This document shows, one piece after another, positions 1 through 6,805 of a stretch of DNA of 8,930 nucleotides (positions are counted from its first letter, which is position 1; each line of letters begins with the position of its first letter). The DNA is taken from positions 1-8,930 of the forward strand of contig CBFGXP010000168.1 in NCBI GenBank assembly GCA_965652775.1, written 5' to 3'. This DNA is from VBAS01 sp965652775 (lineage in GTDB: Bacteria > Bacteroidota > Bacteroidia > Chitinophagales > Chitinophagaceae). Made by a program: the position numbers and the translations under genes. A model generated the notes under the pieces. The model had not been told where the DNA came from and did no database searches. It saw only the letters and a list, made by a program, of their open reading frames with translations.

Positions 1-388
1 TGGCCATTTCTTTTTCGATGTTGGGAAAATCTATTTTAGCCATTGATTGATTAATTTCTTTTTGGATTTTTTCGAAATCCACATCACGCATCGCTTTTTC
101 TATGTCAAACTGAAATTGCTGGGCATCAAATTTTTTCATTGATTCTTTTAGCTCTCTTTGCATCTTCTCCATATCCACTTTAAAGTCCACTGCATTTAGC
201 TCATCGATCACGTCATCAAGGTCGCGGATCTTTTTTTCTTTTTTTGGAAGGGTGTCCAACTCTTCAATGCCATTGTCATTCCAGGCTGCATATCCGTTTT
301 TAAAGTCCCACGAGCTAAGGACAAATACAGATGTGATAGACACTGCTGCTACAGCAAGTGTTATCCGTAAATTTCTCAGGTTGGTCAT
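1..388 (-). CDS. Membrane-anchored repeat helical protein, unknown function (partial, C-terminus off window)
   Basis: This open frame begins with ATG at 388 on the minus strand and is still open at the left edge, giving 129 visible residues. I do not recognise a named family. Residues 9-26 form a hydrophobic stretch (LAVAAVSITSVFVLSS core) after a short basic N-terminus, so the protein is a signal-anchored or secreted product. Residues 48-129 are highly charged and predicted helical. They contain a degenerate internal repeat: residues 72-88 (DMEKMQRELKESMKKFD) and 104-120 (DFEKIQKEINQSMAKID) share 9 of 17 positions with a period of 32. The regular hydrophobic/charged spacing suggests coiled-coil or amphipathic helices, perhaps an envelope-stress or anti-sigma-associated protein, but that is a guess. 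The start is supported by an exact Bacteroidota -7 element 43 bases upstream. It is co-directional with the ABC genes but probably has its own promoter. The ORF is real with good confidence; its function is unknown. Confidence 0.75.
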   Translation of the reverse strand, partial: MTNLRNLRITLAVAAVSITSVFVLSSWDFKNGYAAWNDNGIEELDTLPKKEKKIRDLDDVIDELNAVDFKVDMEKMQRELKESMKKFDAQQFQFDIEKAMRDVDFEKIQKEINQSMAKIDFPNIEKEMA

Positions 389-430
389 AAAACTTAGTTT
401 AGAGTGATTTGTTTAATTGACTATACAAGC

Positions 431-438
431 CAAATATA
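431..438 (-). promoter_or_regulatory. Putative -7 promoter element for the left-edge gene
   Basis: The minus strand reads TATATTTG here, an exact match to the Bacteroidota primary-sigma -7 consensus TAnnTTTG. It would start transcription near position 425 and give a leader of about 37 bases before the ATG at 388. No TTTG-type -33 box is visible at the usual 19-21 base spacing, so the call rests on one element and its position. Confidence 0.45.
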
Positions 439-512
439 CGATTGATTTCGTATTAAGATTATCCCGGTTATCAAAAAGGAAAATTTTAACAAATAAGGGA
501 AGTCTCCAAACA

Positions 513-1829
513 TCAGGAGCGGCGGACCCACTTGATCATTTCTTTCCAGGTTGCCTTCTTTCCATACATTAAAATACCAGTACGGTATATTTTACCTGCA
601 AGCCAGGTAGTAAAAATAAATCCAATTATAAGAAAGCCCATAGAAAGGAGCAATTGCCACCAGGGCACTACTTCGGGCACACCCTTAGCGACTCGTCCCA
701 TCATTACAATAGGTGATGTAAAGGGGATCATACTTCCCCAAAAAGCCATCGGGCTATCCGGGTTTTCAATTGAAGTACTTAAAATAATAAATCCAAAAAC
801 GATGGGCATCATTATAGGCAGCATTAGTGATTGCGCTTCCTGTGGGTCTTCATTAACGGCACTTCCCACTGCTGCAAACAAAGAAGCATAAAACAAATAA
901 CCACCAAGAAAATAAAACAGGAAACAGAAAATGATCATGGGCCAGTTCACTTCATTTACTAATGTATCAGTAGCTTTTAACATTTCAAGGGCCACGGTGT
1001 TGTTTGACCCGCCCGGCAATTGCTGTTGGGATTCCTGTACTTGCTGAAATTGTTGCAATGTTTCGGCCGAAACAAAAAGGGGAATGATATTTACAAGGAT
1101 CATGAGGAAAACTATCCAAAGCAGCAGTTGGGTCAAACCTACAGCGGCGATTCCCAGTATTTTTCCCATCATTAGTTGAAAGGGCTTAACTGACGAGATG
1201 ATCACTTCTGCAATTCGACTGGTTTTTTCTTCCATTACACCACGCATCACCATTGCGCCAAAAACAAACATGGTTATATAAATAATAATACCACATCCAA
1301 AACCAATTATATAAGGAAGCTTATTATTTGCTTCCCTTCCGGTATCAAGCTGGTTGCTTACCTGCGCAGCTTTTTCGCTTGCTTCGCTGATAGAATCAAG
1401 AGTTTTTCTTTCAATGTTCTTTTGTTGAAGCATATTGTACTCGATGGCTTTCTTCATTTGACGTTCCACATAACTCATCGTTTCTATGCTCAACGATTTC
1501 TTTGACTCGATTACATATCTCTCCGCCGCAGTGTCTGCATTTACTTTTAAAAGGCCTACATAACCTTTCGATTCGTAGTTAGCGGAGTTAACATCTGTTG
1601 GGTATTCAAAAATCACGGATGAGGAATCGCTTTCCAGATTCTTTTGTAAAAAACCAGGATCATTCATCACCGCGATTTTTACTTTGTTTCTTGATTTGAT
1701 TGCAAGTAAGGTCGAGCCAATTATAAATGCTACAATGATGATTGGGAACAAGAAAGTTGAAAGTAAGAAGGTTTTATTTCTAACTCGTGTAAGGTATTCT
1801 CTCTTTATTACCAGCCAGATCTTATTCAT
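513..1829 (-). CDS. ABC-2 type transporter permease (NatB-like)
   Basis: This 438-residue protein is the membrane subunit of an ABC exporter of the ABC-2/NatB type (COG1668). The N-terminus (MNKIWLVIKREYLTRVRNKT) has the cytoplasmic 'KREY..RVRNK' lead typical of the family, followed by a first membrane helix at about 22-45. A large loop outside the cytoplasm spans 46-170, with a charged helical part near 105-160. Five further helices lie near 171-195, 222-250, 295-320, 335-352 and 390-412. The conserved cytoplasmic stretch VMEEKTSRIAEVIISS (198-213) is the region that contacts the ATPase in this family. A glutamine-rich insert (257-270) sits in the second external loop. The gene starts 9 bases after the stop of the ATPase gene, so the two are co-transcribed. 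NatB relatives are linked to sodium export, but the substrate cannot be read from the sequence. The family call is firm; the substrate is unknown. Confidence 0.93.
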   Translation of the reverse strand: MNKIWLVIKREYLTRVRNKTFLLSTFLFPIIIVAFIIGSTLLAIKSRNKVKIAVMNDPGFLQKNLESDSSSVIFEYPTDVNSANYESKGYVGLLKVNADTAAERYVIESKKSLSIETMSYVERQMKKAIEYNMLQQKNIERKTLDSISEASEKAAQVSNQLDTGREANNKLPYIIGFGCGIIIYITMFVFGAMVMRGVMEEKTSRIAEVIISSVKPFQLMMGKILGIAAVGLTQLLLWIVFLMILVNIIPLFVSAETLQQFQQVQESQQQLPGGSNNTVALEMLKATDTLVNEVNWPMIIFCFLFYFLGGYLFYASLFAAVGSAVNEDPQEAQSLMLPIMMPIVFGFIILSTSIENPDSPMAFWGSMIPFTSPIVMMGRVAKGVPEVVPWWQLLLSMGFLIIGFIFTTWLAGKIYRTGILMYGKKATWKEMIKWVRRS

Positions 1830-1838
1830 AAAAAAATA

Positions 1839-2774
1839 TTAAGCGGTGATTGCCTGGAATTGTCTTGTTAATGGAGTGCCTTCAACAAGTTTGATGAAAA
1901 TGTCACTTAGGGAAGGAAGGATTTCGTTAAATGAAACAATTTCTGATCGTTGTTGAAGAAAATAGTTCAGTACATCATGAGGTTTATGTCCATCATTGAT
2001 TTTTACGATAAAAGAATTATCCTTTGTTCCTACCATCTGAAACGAAGAATTGCCATTCAGGTTGATAGGGATTTTTTCAAAACCAATGCTGAAAAGATTT
2101 TCCTTGAATTGGTGTTTTACTCCCTTTACTGATCCATCAAGGATCTTTTGGCCCTTATTTACCAGGATAATATGATCGCATATTTCTTCAACCTGTTCCA
2201 TCCTGTGAGTACTGAAAATGATCGTCGACCCCCTCAGCGCCAGTTTGTATATTTCATCTTTTATCAAATTGCTATTAACAGGATCCAAGCCGCTGAATGG
2301 TTCATCAAGAATAATCAATTTTGGTTCATGCAGGACAGTTGTAACAAACTGTAATTTCTGGCTCATTCCTTTTGAAAGATCTTCAACTTTTTTTGTCCAC
2401 CAGCTTTGCATTTCAAATTTTATGAACCATTCTTTTATCTTATCGATTGCATCCTTTTTATTAAGTCCTTTGAGCTGGGCAAGATAGGTGGCTTGTTCGC
2501 CGATCTTCATCTTCTTATAAAGCCCTCTTTCTTCGGGCATATACCCGATATGAACAACATCATTAATAGGATCAAATTTTTTTCCATCGAAAATGATTTG
2601 GCCGTCATCAGGATAAAATATCCCCGTGATCATTCTTATTAATGTTGTTTTGCCGGCCCCATTCGGTCCCAGCAAACCAAAAATGCTTCCTTTTTCAACA
2701 TTAAAGCTCAAATCATCAACTGCTTTCTGTGTTGCAAAATATTTTTTCAGATTCCGAACTTCCAGTAAAGACAT
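1839..2774 (-). CDS. ABC transporter ATP-binding protein (NatA-like)
   Basis: This is the ATPase subunit that drives the adjacent permease. From the ATG at 2774 it has 311 residues. Walker A is GPNGAGKTT (36-44), the signature is LSKGMSQ (133-139), Walker B is LIILDEP (153-159) and the switch histidine is H190 (STH). The usual Q-loop position lies in GYMPEERGLY (77-86), with the glutamine replaced by glutamate as in NatA-type proteins. The C-terminal 90 residues match the extra domain (DUF4162 type) found in this subfamily. A frame extension to a TTG at 2810 exists, but I prefer 2774: the product then begins MSLLEVRNLKKYF, the normal family N-terminus, and an exact -7 element at 2793-2800 would place the transcript start downstream of the TTG. 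It is separated by 83 bases from the upstream FAD enzyme gene, and is followed after 9 bases by the permease gene. All catalytic motifs are intact. Confidence 0.94.
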   Translation of the reverse strand: MSLLEVRNLKKYFATQKAVDDLSFNVEKGSIFGLLGPNGAGKTTLIRMITGIFYPDDGQIIFDGKKFDPINDVVHIGYMPEERGLYKKMKIGEQATYLAQLKGLNKKDAIDKIKEWFIKFEMQSWWTKKVEDLSKGMSQKLQFVTTVLHEPKLIILDEPFSGLDPVNSNLIKDEIYKLALRGSTIIFSTHRMEQVEEICDHIILVNKGQKILDGSVKGVKHQFKENLFSIGFEKIPINLNGNSSFQMVGTKDNSFIVKINDGHKPHDVLNYFLQQRSEIVSFNEILPSLSDIFIKLVEGTPLTRQFQAITA

Positions 2775-2792
2775 AAGTAAAATTTCAGTTGC

Positions 2793-2800
2793 CAAAATTA
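2793..2800 (-). promoter_or_regulatory. Putative -7 promoter element for the ABC transporter pair
   Basis: The minus strand reads TAATTTTG, an exact match to TAnnTTTG. Transcription would begin near 2787, leaving a leader of only about a dozen bases before the ATG at 2774. No clear TTTG -33 box lies at the expected distance, so the ABC genes could also be read through from the FAD dehydrogenase gene. Confidence 0.45.
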
Positions 2801-2857
2801 GGTATGACAAACTACTATATTGTAAAATAAATGACTCTTGGATAGAATTTTTCGTAA

Positions 2858-4423
2858 CTAAGTTGCAACCTGATTTTGAACGATAGCCAGCGCCACTTTT
2901 TCGCCGTCCATTGCAGCGCTTATAATACCGCCGGCGTACCCGGCACCTTCGCCGCAGGGATATAGATTTTTTACCTGCGGATGTTGAAGATCGGCACCAC
3001 TTCGAGGGATCCGGACTGGTGAAGATGTTCGCGATTCAGTGGCAACAACTAAAGCTTCATTAGTATAATACCCCCTCATTTTTTTTCCAAACTCTTTAAA
3101 AGCAATCCGTAGCCTGTCATTAATGAATGATGGCAATACATCTTTTAGTAAAGCTGAGTTTATTCCTGGCAAATAAGAACATTCAGGTAATGAATTACTG
3201 CTTTTATTTTCGCAAAAATCGATTAAGCGCTGAGCAGGGGCCACAAATTTTCCTCCTCCGGCAATAAATGCTCTTTGCTCAACATCTTTTTGAAAATTTA
3301 TTCCGGAGAGGGGTCCATGTTTTGTATAATTTAAAATATCTATTTCTTCAACTGAAACGACAATACCGCTGTTTGCAAAGGGGTTATTTCTTTTTGAAGG
3401 CGACCATCCATTTACAACTAGCTCATTGGAATTAGTTGAAGCCGGAGCGATGATTCCCCCGGGGCACATACAAAAAGAAAAGACACCCTTGCCGTCTACC
3501 TGTTGTACAAGGCTATAAGAGGACGGCGGAAGAAACTCATCTCTTACCAGGCAATGATATTGCACGGAATCAATTAGGGATTGCGGATGCTCTACTCTAA
3601 CTCCTAATGCAAACGGTTTGAATTCAATTGAGATATCTTTTTCATTAAGCATTAAAAAGATATCTCTTGCAGAATGACCCGTAGCTAGGACGACTGAACT
3701 GCCTTCTAATGTATCACCATCAGCTGTTATAACTTTTTTAATGATCCCATTTTCAATTTTAAGATCAGTCACTTTTTTTTCAAAGCTGAATTCGCCACCA
3801 CAGTCCAAAATTTGTTTTCGTATGGCTGTTATAATTTGCGGCAGTTTATTGGTGCCAATATGCGGATGTGCTTCATAAAGTATCTTTTCATCAGCGCCAA
3901 ATTGTACTAATAAATTTAAAATGCGGTTTATATCCCCACGTTTTGTGCTTCGCGTATATAACTTACCATCGCTGTATGTTCCTGCGCCACCTTCGCCAAA
4001 GCAATAATTGCTTTCAGGGTTGATGATTCCCTGTCTGTTCAAAATGGCAAGATCTCTCCTTCGTGATTTTACGTCTTTGCCCCGTTCAAGAATTATGGGT
4101 TTGATCCCTTTTTCCAGTAATTGCAATGCAGCAAACAAACCAGCGGGTCCGCCACCAATAATAATCACTTTTTCTTTTGAATTGAAGACATCCGGGAATT
4201 GAATAATTCTCTTTTCTCTTTGTAAATAAGGTTCCCTGACAAATGCTTCTATAGAAAGATTGATGTAGACTTGTTTGCTCCGGGCATCAATTGATCTTTT
4301 CAATATATTATAACCGCTGATTTCTGAAGGAGCACAAGCAATTTCTGCTGCAAGAATTTTTTTCAGATAATCTTCGTTTGCCGCTTCTGAGGGCTTAAGT
4401 TTTAAAGTAAATTGTTTTTTCAT
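2858..4423 (-). CDS. FAD-dependent dehydrogenase/oxidoreductase, COG2509 type
   Basis: This 521-residue protein is a predicted soluble FAD-dependent oxidoreductase of the poorly characterised COG2509 family; its physiological substrate is unknown. Residues 1-80 form the small N-terminal domain typical of the family. The dinucleotide-binding fold starts at 86 with VIIIGGGPAGLFAALQLLEKG, containing GGGPAG (90-95), and ends its second strand at ILERG with the ribose-binding E113. The family hallmark FGEGGAGTYSDGKL is at 142-155. Further conserved blocks are VVLATGHSARD (244-253), SFCMCPGG (316-323), VATESRTSSPVRIPR (460-474) and the C-terminal FAD-contacting YPCGEGAGYAGGI (488-500). Length is normal and no key motif is missing. 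The start is the ATG at 4423; 42 bases upstream the minus strand reads AATATTTG (4466-4473), one mismatch from the -7 consensus. An intrinsic terminator separates it from the ompA-like gene upstream, so it is probably transcribed on its own or with the ABC genes. Confidence 0.93.
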   Translation of the reverse strand: MKKQFTLKLKPSEAANEDYLKKILAAEIACAPSEISGYNILKRSIDARSKQVYINLSIEAFVREPYLQREKRIIQFPDVFNSKEKVIIIGGGPAGLFAALQLLEKGIKPIILERGKDVKSRRRDLAILNRQGIINPESNYCFGEGGAGTYSDGKLYTRSTKRGDINRILNLLVQFGADEKILYEAHPHIGTNKLPQIITAIRKQILDCGGEFSFEKKVTDLKIENGIIKKVITADGDTLEGSSVVLATGHSARDIFLMLNEKDISIEFKPFALGVRVEHPQSLIDSVQYHCLVRDEFLPPSSYSLVQQVDGKGVFSFCMCPGGIIAPASTNSNELVVNGWSPSKRNNPFANSGIVVSVEEIDILNYTKHGPLSGINFQKDVEQRAFIAGGGKFVAPAQRLIDFCENKSSNSLPECSYLPGINSALLKDVLPSFINDRLRIAFKEFGKKMRGYYTNEALVVATESRTSSPVRIPRSGADLQHPQVKNLYPCGEGAGYAGGIISAAMDGEKVALAIVQNQVAT

Positions 4424-4486
4424 GAATTACAGGCCAGTTATTTATACCGGAGCTGAATCGTTTTGCAAATATTAAATTTTATTCAT

Positions 4487-4515
4487 AAAAAAACTGCCCG
4501 GCTTCCCGGGCAGTT
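4487..4515 (-). terminator. Rho-independent terminator of the OmpA-family gene
   Basis: A perfect 10-base-pair inverted repeat (AACTGCCCGG at 4492-4501 and CCGGGCAGTT at 4506-4515) encloses a 4-base loop. Read on the minus strand, the stem runs straight into seven T residues (4493 down to 4487). It begins 21 bases after the stop codon of the gene at 4537-5904, so it ends that transcript and insulates the FAD dehydrogenase gene. This is the strongest terminator in the window. Confidence 0.92.
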
Positions 4516-4536
4516 GAGAATTACTTTCCTAAATAA

Positions 4537-5904
4537 TTATTCAGTGAGTTTCAACTCAACTCTTCTGTTAAGAGTCCTTCCCGCAGCTGTCTTGTTGGTA
4601 GATACAGGTTTTTCTTCACCATATCCAACTGCGCTTAACCGGCTGGCAGCAATACCTTTACCCGTCAGGTAGTTCAATACCGTTTTTGCTCTATTCTCAC
4701 TCAACTTCAAATTGTAATCATTTGTACCGGTGTTATCTGTATGTCCTTCTATGACAAGTGTGGCATTAGGATACCTGGTCAGGATATCAACAAGCTGATC
4801 CAATGGCTCGAAGGATACCTGTTGGAGTGTGGCTTTATTTGTATGGAAATAAATGTTTTTAGCTATATAGGTAAGTTTGGTCTTAACATCCTCCGGACAA
4901 CCAAAGTTTGACGCAGGACCAGGTACATTAGGACAACGGTCTATATCGTCAGGTACACCATCACCATCACGATCTGCTATCGGGCACCCATCATTCTTAG
5001 TTGAGCCTGGCTCATCAGGGCAACGATCTTTATTATCCGTCACACCGTCTTTGTCGCGATCAGGATAAGGACATCCATCGAGTTCAGGATAACCTGCCAT
5101 TTCAGGACATTTATCCTTATCATCAAATACGCCGTCTTTATCGGTATCTGGTACGGGGCATCCTTCGTATTTAGCAACACCTGGAACAGTTGGACATTTA
5201 TCCCGGCTGTCAAATATGCCATCACCATCCGTGTCTTTATCCACCGGAGGCGGAACAATTGTAACAGTAGGTTCTACCCATGGTTTTGGTTTACGGAATC
5301 TTAATCCGAGTGTGATCTGAAACCCACGATTATTCATTGAAACGTCAGGAGCAGTGGTATACACTTCCTTAAAACCATGCATATAACGAGTATTCAACAC
5401 AATATCTTTCCACGGCCACCATTCCAGTCCCCAGGTAGCGTAAGCATCAAATTCTTCAACAGATTCTGTGATATTAAACTCACCAAATTTGTTATTTTCT
5501 TTTGCGTATACAATGGCATCAACTTGCGGGCCAGCAAACGCGGCCAATTTCTTAGTGAATTGATATTTTATCAAAACCGGTATTGAAATATAGTTAAAGC
5601 GTAAATTCTGTTTTTCATTTAATTCATTTCTCAGATCGCCACCCATGGAAGAATATAAAAGTTCGGGCTGAATAGAAAAAGGAGATTTGCCAACCGGGAA
5701 TGATGCAAAAGTACCAGCTACAAAACCAGTGCGAAATTCAGAAGTCATGAGGCCTGGTATCTTTCCATTTAATTTTAAGCGGGAAATGTTAACACCACTT
5801 TTAATACCAACTGAAACCTTTTGTTTGGGGGTTGTTTGACTTGAAACAGGTAGTGAAATAATAACAAACAATACTGTTGCCAGTAATAGTAAAAATTTTC
5901 TCAT
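4537..5904 (-). CDS. OmpA-family outer-membrane protein with beta-barrel and thrombospondin type 3 repeats
   Basis: This 455-residue protein is an outer-membrane protein that probably tethers the outer membrane to peptidoglycan. Residues 1-23 are a signal peptide (MRKFLLLLATVLFVIISLPV, then SSQ). Residues 28-204 form a PorT/OMP_b-brl type beta-barrel, starting VSVGIKSGVNISRL and ending GFQITLGLRFR. A proline-rich linker (205-223, with VPPP) leads to four calcium-binding thrombospondin type 3 repeats at 224-337, each with D.D.DG..D..D.CP and a later GCP. The OmpA C-terminal domain spans 347-455, with the helix motif EGHTDNTGTNDYNLKLSENR; D390 and R405 sit at the positions that bind diaminopimelate in peptidoglycan, with the 15-residue spacing known from the family. 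Length and architecture are typical for Bacteroidota. The gene is monocistronic: it has a divergent upstream region and an intrinsic terminator 21 bases after the stop. High expression is likely by analogy with relatives, not shown here. Confidence 0.95.
   Translation of the reverse strand: MRKFLLLLATVLFVIISLPVSSQTTPKQKVSVGIKSGVNISRLKLNGKIPGLMTSEFRTGFVAGTFASFPVGKSPFSIQPELLYSSMGGDLRNELNEKQNLRFNYISIPVLIKYQFTKKLAAFAGPQVDAIVYAKENNKFGEFNITESVEEFDAYATWGLEWWPWKDIVLNTRYMHGFKEVYTTAPDVSMNNRGFQITLGLRFRKPKPWVEPTVTIVPPPVDKDTDGDGIFDSRDKCPTVPGVAKYEGCPVPDTDKDGVFDDKDKCPEMAGYPELDGCPYPDRDKDGVTDNKDRCPDEPGSTKNDGCPIADRDGDGVPDDIDRCPNVPGPASNFGCPEDVKTKLTYIAKNIYFHTNKATLQQVSFEPLDQLVDILTRYPNATLVIEGHTDNTGTNDYNLKLSENRAKTVLNYLTGKGIAASRLSAVGYGEEKPVSTNKTAAGRTLNRRVELKLTE
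4894..5235 (-). repeat. Four thrombospondin type 3 repeats inside the OmpA-family gene
   Basis: The coding sequence for residues 224-337 consists of four tandem units, three of 29 residues (87 bases) and a last one of 27. Each opens with a calcium-binding DTD/DRD-x-DG-x-x-D core and carries two cysteines (CP and GCP), which probably form a disulfide. The units differ enough at DNA level to be old duplications rather than recent slippage products. Confidence 0.9.
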
Positions 5905-6067
5905 AGCAGTGTTAAATTGGGTGCCCTAAAGTAAGTATAAATTCCAATCCAATCAAGAAAGTTTTTCTGTAGTTGAATGATGAAAGACATCAAATTTTTT
6001 AAAAAATATTTTTTCATTTTGTCCATTAATAAAGATAAAAGTATCTAACTTGAGTGGCTTGCACGTT
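5905..6067. promoter_or_regulatory. AT-rich divergent promoter region
   Basis: This 163-base gap separates the divergent ompA-like and nucleotidase genes and must hold both promoters. For the minus gene, TACTTTAG (5926-5933) is one mismatch from the -7 consensus, with CTTG (5954-5957) 20 bases upstream as a possible -33 box. For the plus gene, TTTG at 6018-6021 is a possible -33 box, with the weak TATCTAAC (6042-6049) 20 bases downstream. A 14-base perfect palindrome of T6A6 type lies between them at 5994-6007. The individual elements are weak matches. Confidence 0.4.
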
Positions 6068-6805
6068 ATGAAAAATTCTGCTTATCACCTATTATTAATT
6101 GCCATCTTTTTTGCATATTCCTGCAACACTTCTTATAAAGCAGCAAACGTTTATTACAACAATTACAAAGTCCAGCAAAACGCCGGTGAAGGCAAATCGC
6201 TCACACCGGTCATAAAACCATATTCAGATAGTGTAAATAAATTGATGAATGTTGTAATTGGCTACAATGAATCAAAACTTGAAAGAAAAAGACAAGGAAA
6301 TACATTAGGGTTTTTTATCACAGATGCTTATCTAAAAATGGCAAGACAAAAAGTTGATGGAAACGTTGACGTGGCATTTATGAATTCCGGGGGCATTCGC
6401 ATACCGGATCTCCCAGCAGGACCTATTACACAAGGTAAAGTATATGAATTAATGCCATTTGATAACCTCATGGTTCTGATAAAAATGAAAGGAAGTTTAT
6501 TAAAGCAGTACCTTGATACCCTTGCAGCCAATGATGGTATCATAGAATCCGGAATTACAATGCAGATAACCAATAAAACAGCACAGCAAGTGATGATAGG
6601 CGGCAAACCACTTGACTTAAATGCCGATTATATAATTGCACATTCAGATTATGTTGTAATAAACACCAGCATGCTGAAAAACATCAAGCGTAGCACCAAC
6701 GGTTATTTACTTCGTGACGCAATTCTTGATTATATTAAATTAAATAACAGCATGGGTAAAAAAATAACAGTAAATAATACAGACAGGGTCAGCTATGTTA
6801 ACTAG
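6068..6805 (+). CDS. 5'-nucleotidase C-terminal domain lipoprotein
   Basis: This 245-residue protein corresponds to the C-terminal substrate-binding domain of UshA-type 5'-nucleotidases, encoded here as a separate gene. I chose the ATG at 6068 over an in-frame TTG at 6050, because it gives a compact lipoprotein signal: MKNSAYHLLLIAIFFAYSC with the lipidated cysteine at position 19. No acidic surface-export signal follows the cysteine (CNTSYK), so a periplasm-facing anchor is likely. Family motifs are GNTLGFFITDAYL (77-89), DVAFMNSGGIR (101-111) and ELMPFDNLMVL (127-137), the usual order for this domain. The late part (DYIIAHSDYVVINTSM, 187-202) lies where relatives normally carry a glycine-rich GGDG-type motif, which is absent. 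The gene ends inside the start of the metallophosphatase gene (11-base overlap), so the two are translationally coupled and probably act together. On its own this domain lacks the metal site and should not be catalytic. Confidence 0.9.
   Translation: MKNSAYHLLLIAIFFAYSCNTSYKAANVYYNNYKVQQNAGEGKSLTPVIKPYSDSVNKLMNVVIGYNESKLERKRQGNTLGFFITDAYLKMARQKVDGNVDVAFMNSGGIRIPDLPAGPITQGKVYELMPFDNLMVLIKMKGSLLKQYLDTLAANDGIIESGITMQITNKTAQQVMIGGKPLDLNADYIIAHSDYVVINTSMLKNIKRSTNGYLLRDAILDYIKLNNSMGKKITVNNTDRVSYVN

Noticed and set aside
494..520. Possible terminator after the ABC permease gene (CTCC...GGAG)
   Set aside because: The stem is only 4 base pairs, overlaps the stop codon and has no convincing T run on the minus strand.
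532..891. Plus-strand open frame of 119 codons opposite the ABC permease
   Set aside because: It lies antisense to a well-supported gene, has no recognisable motif and is explained as a shadow frame.
5040..5258. Minus-strand open frame of 72 codons within the OmpA-family gene
   Set aside because: It is a shifted-frame shadow of the thrombospondin type 3 repeats; the periodic DNA keeps the alternative frame open.
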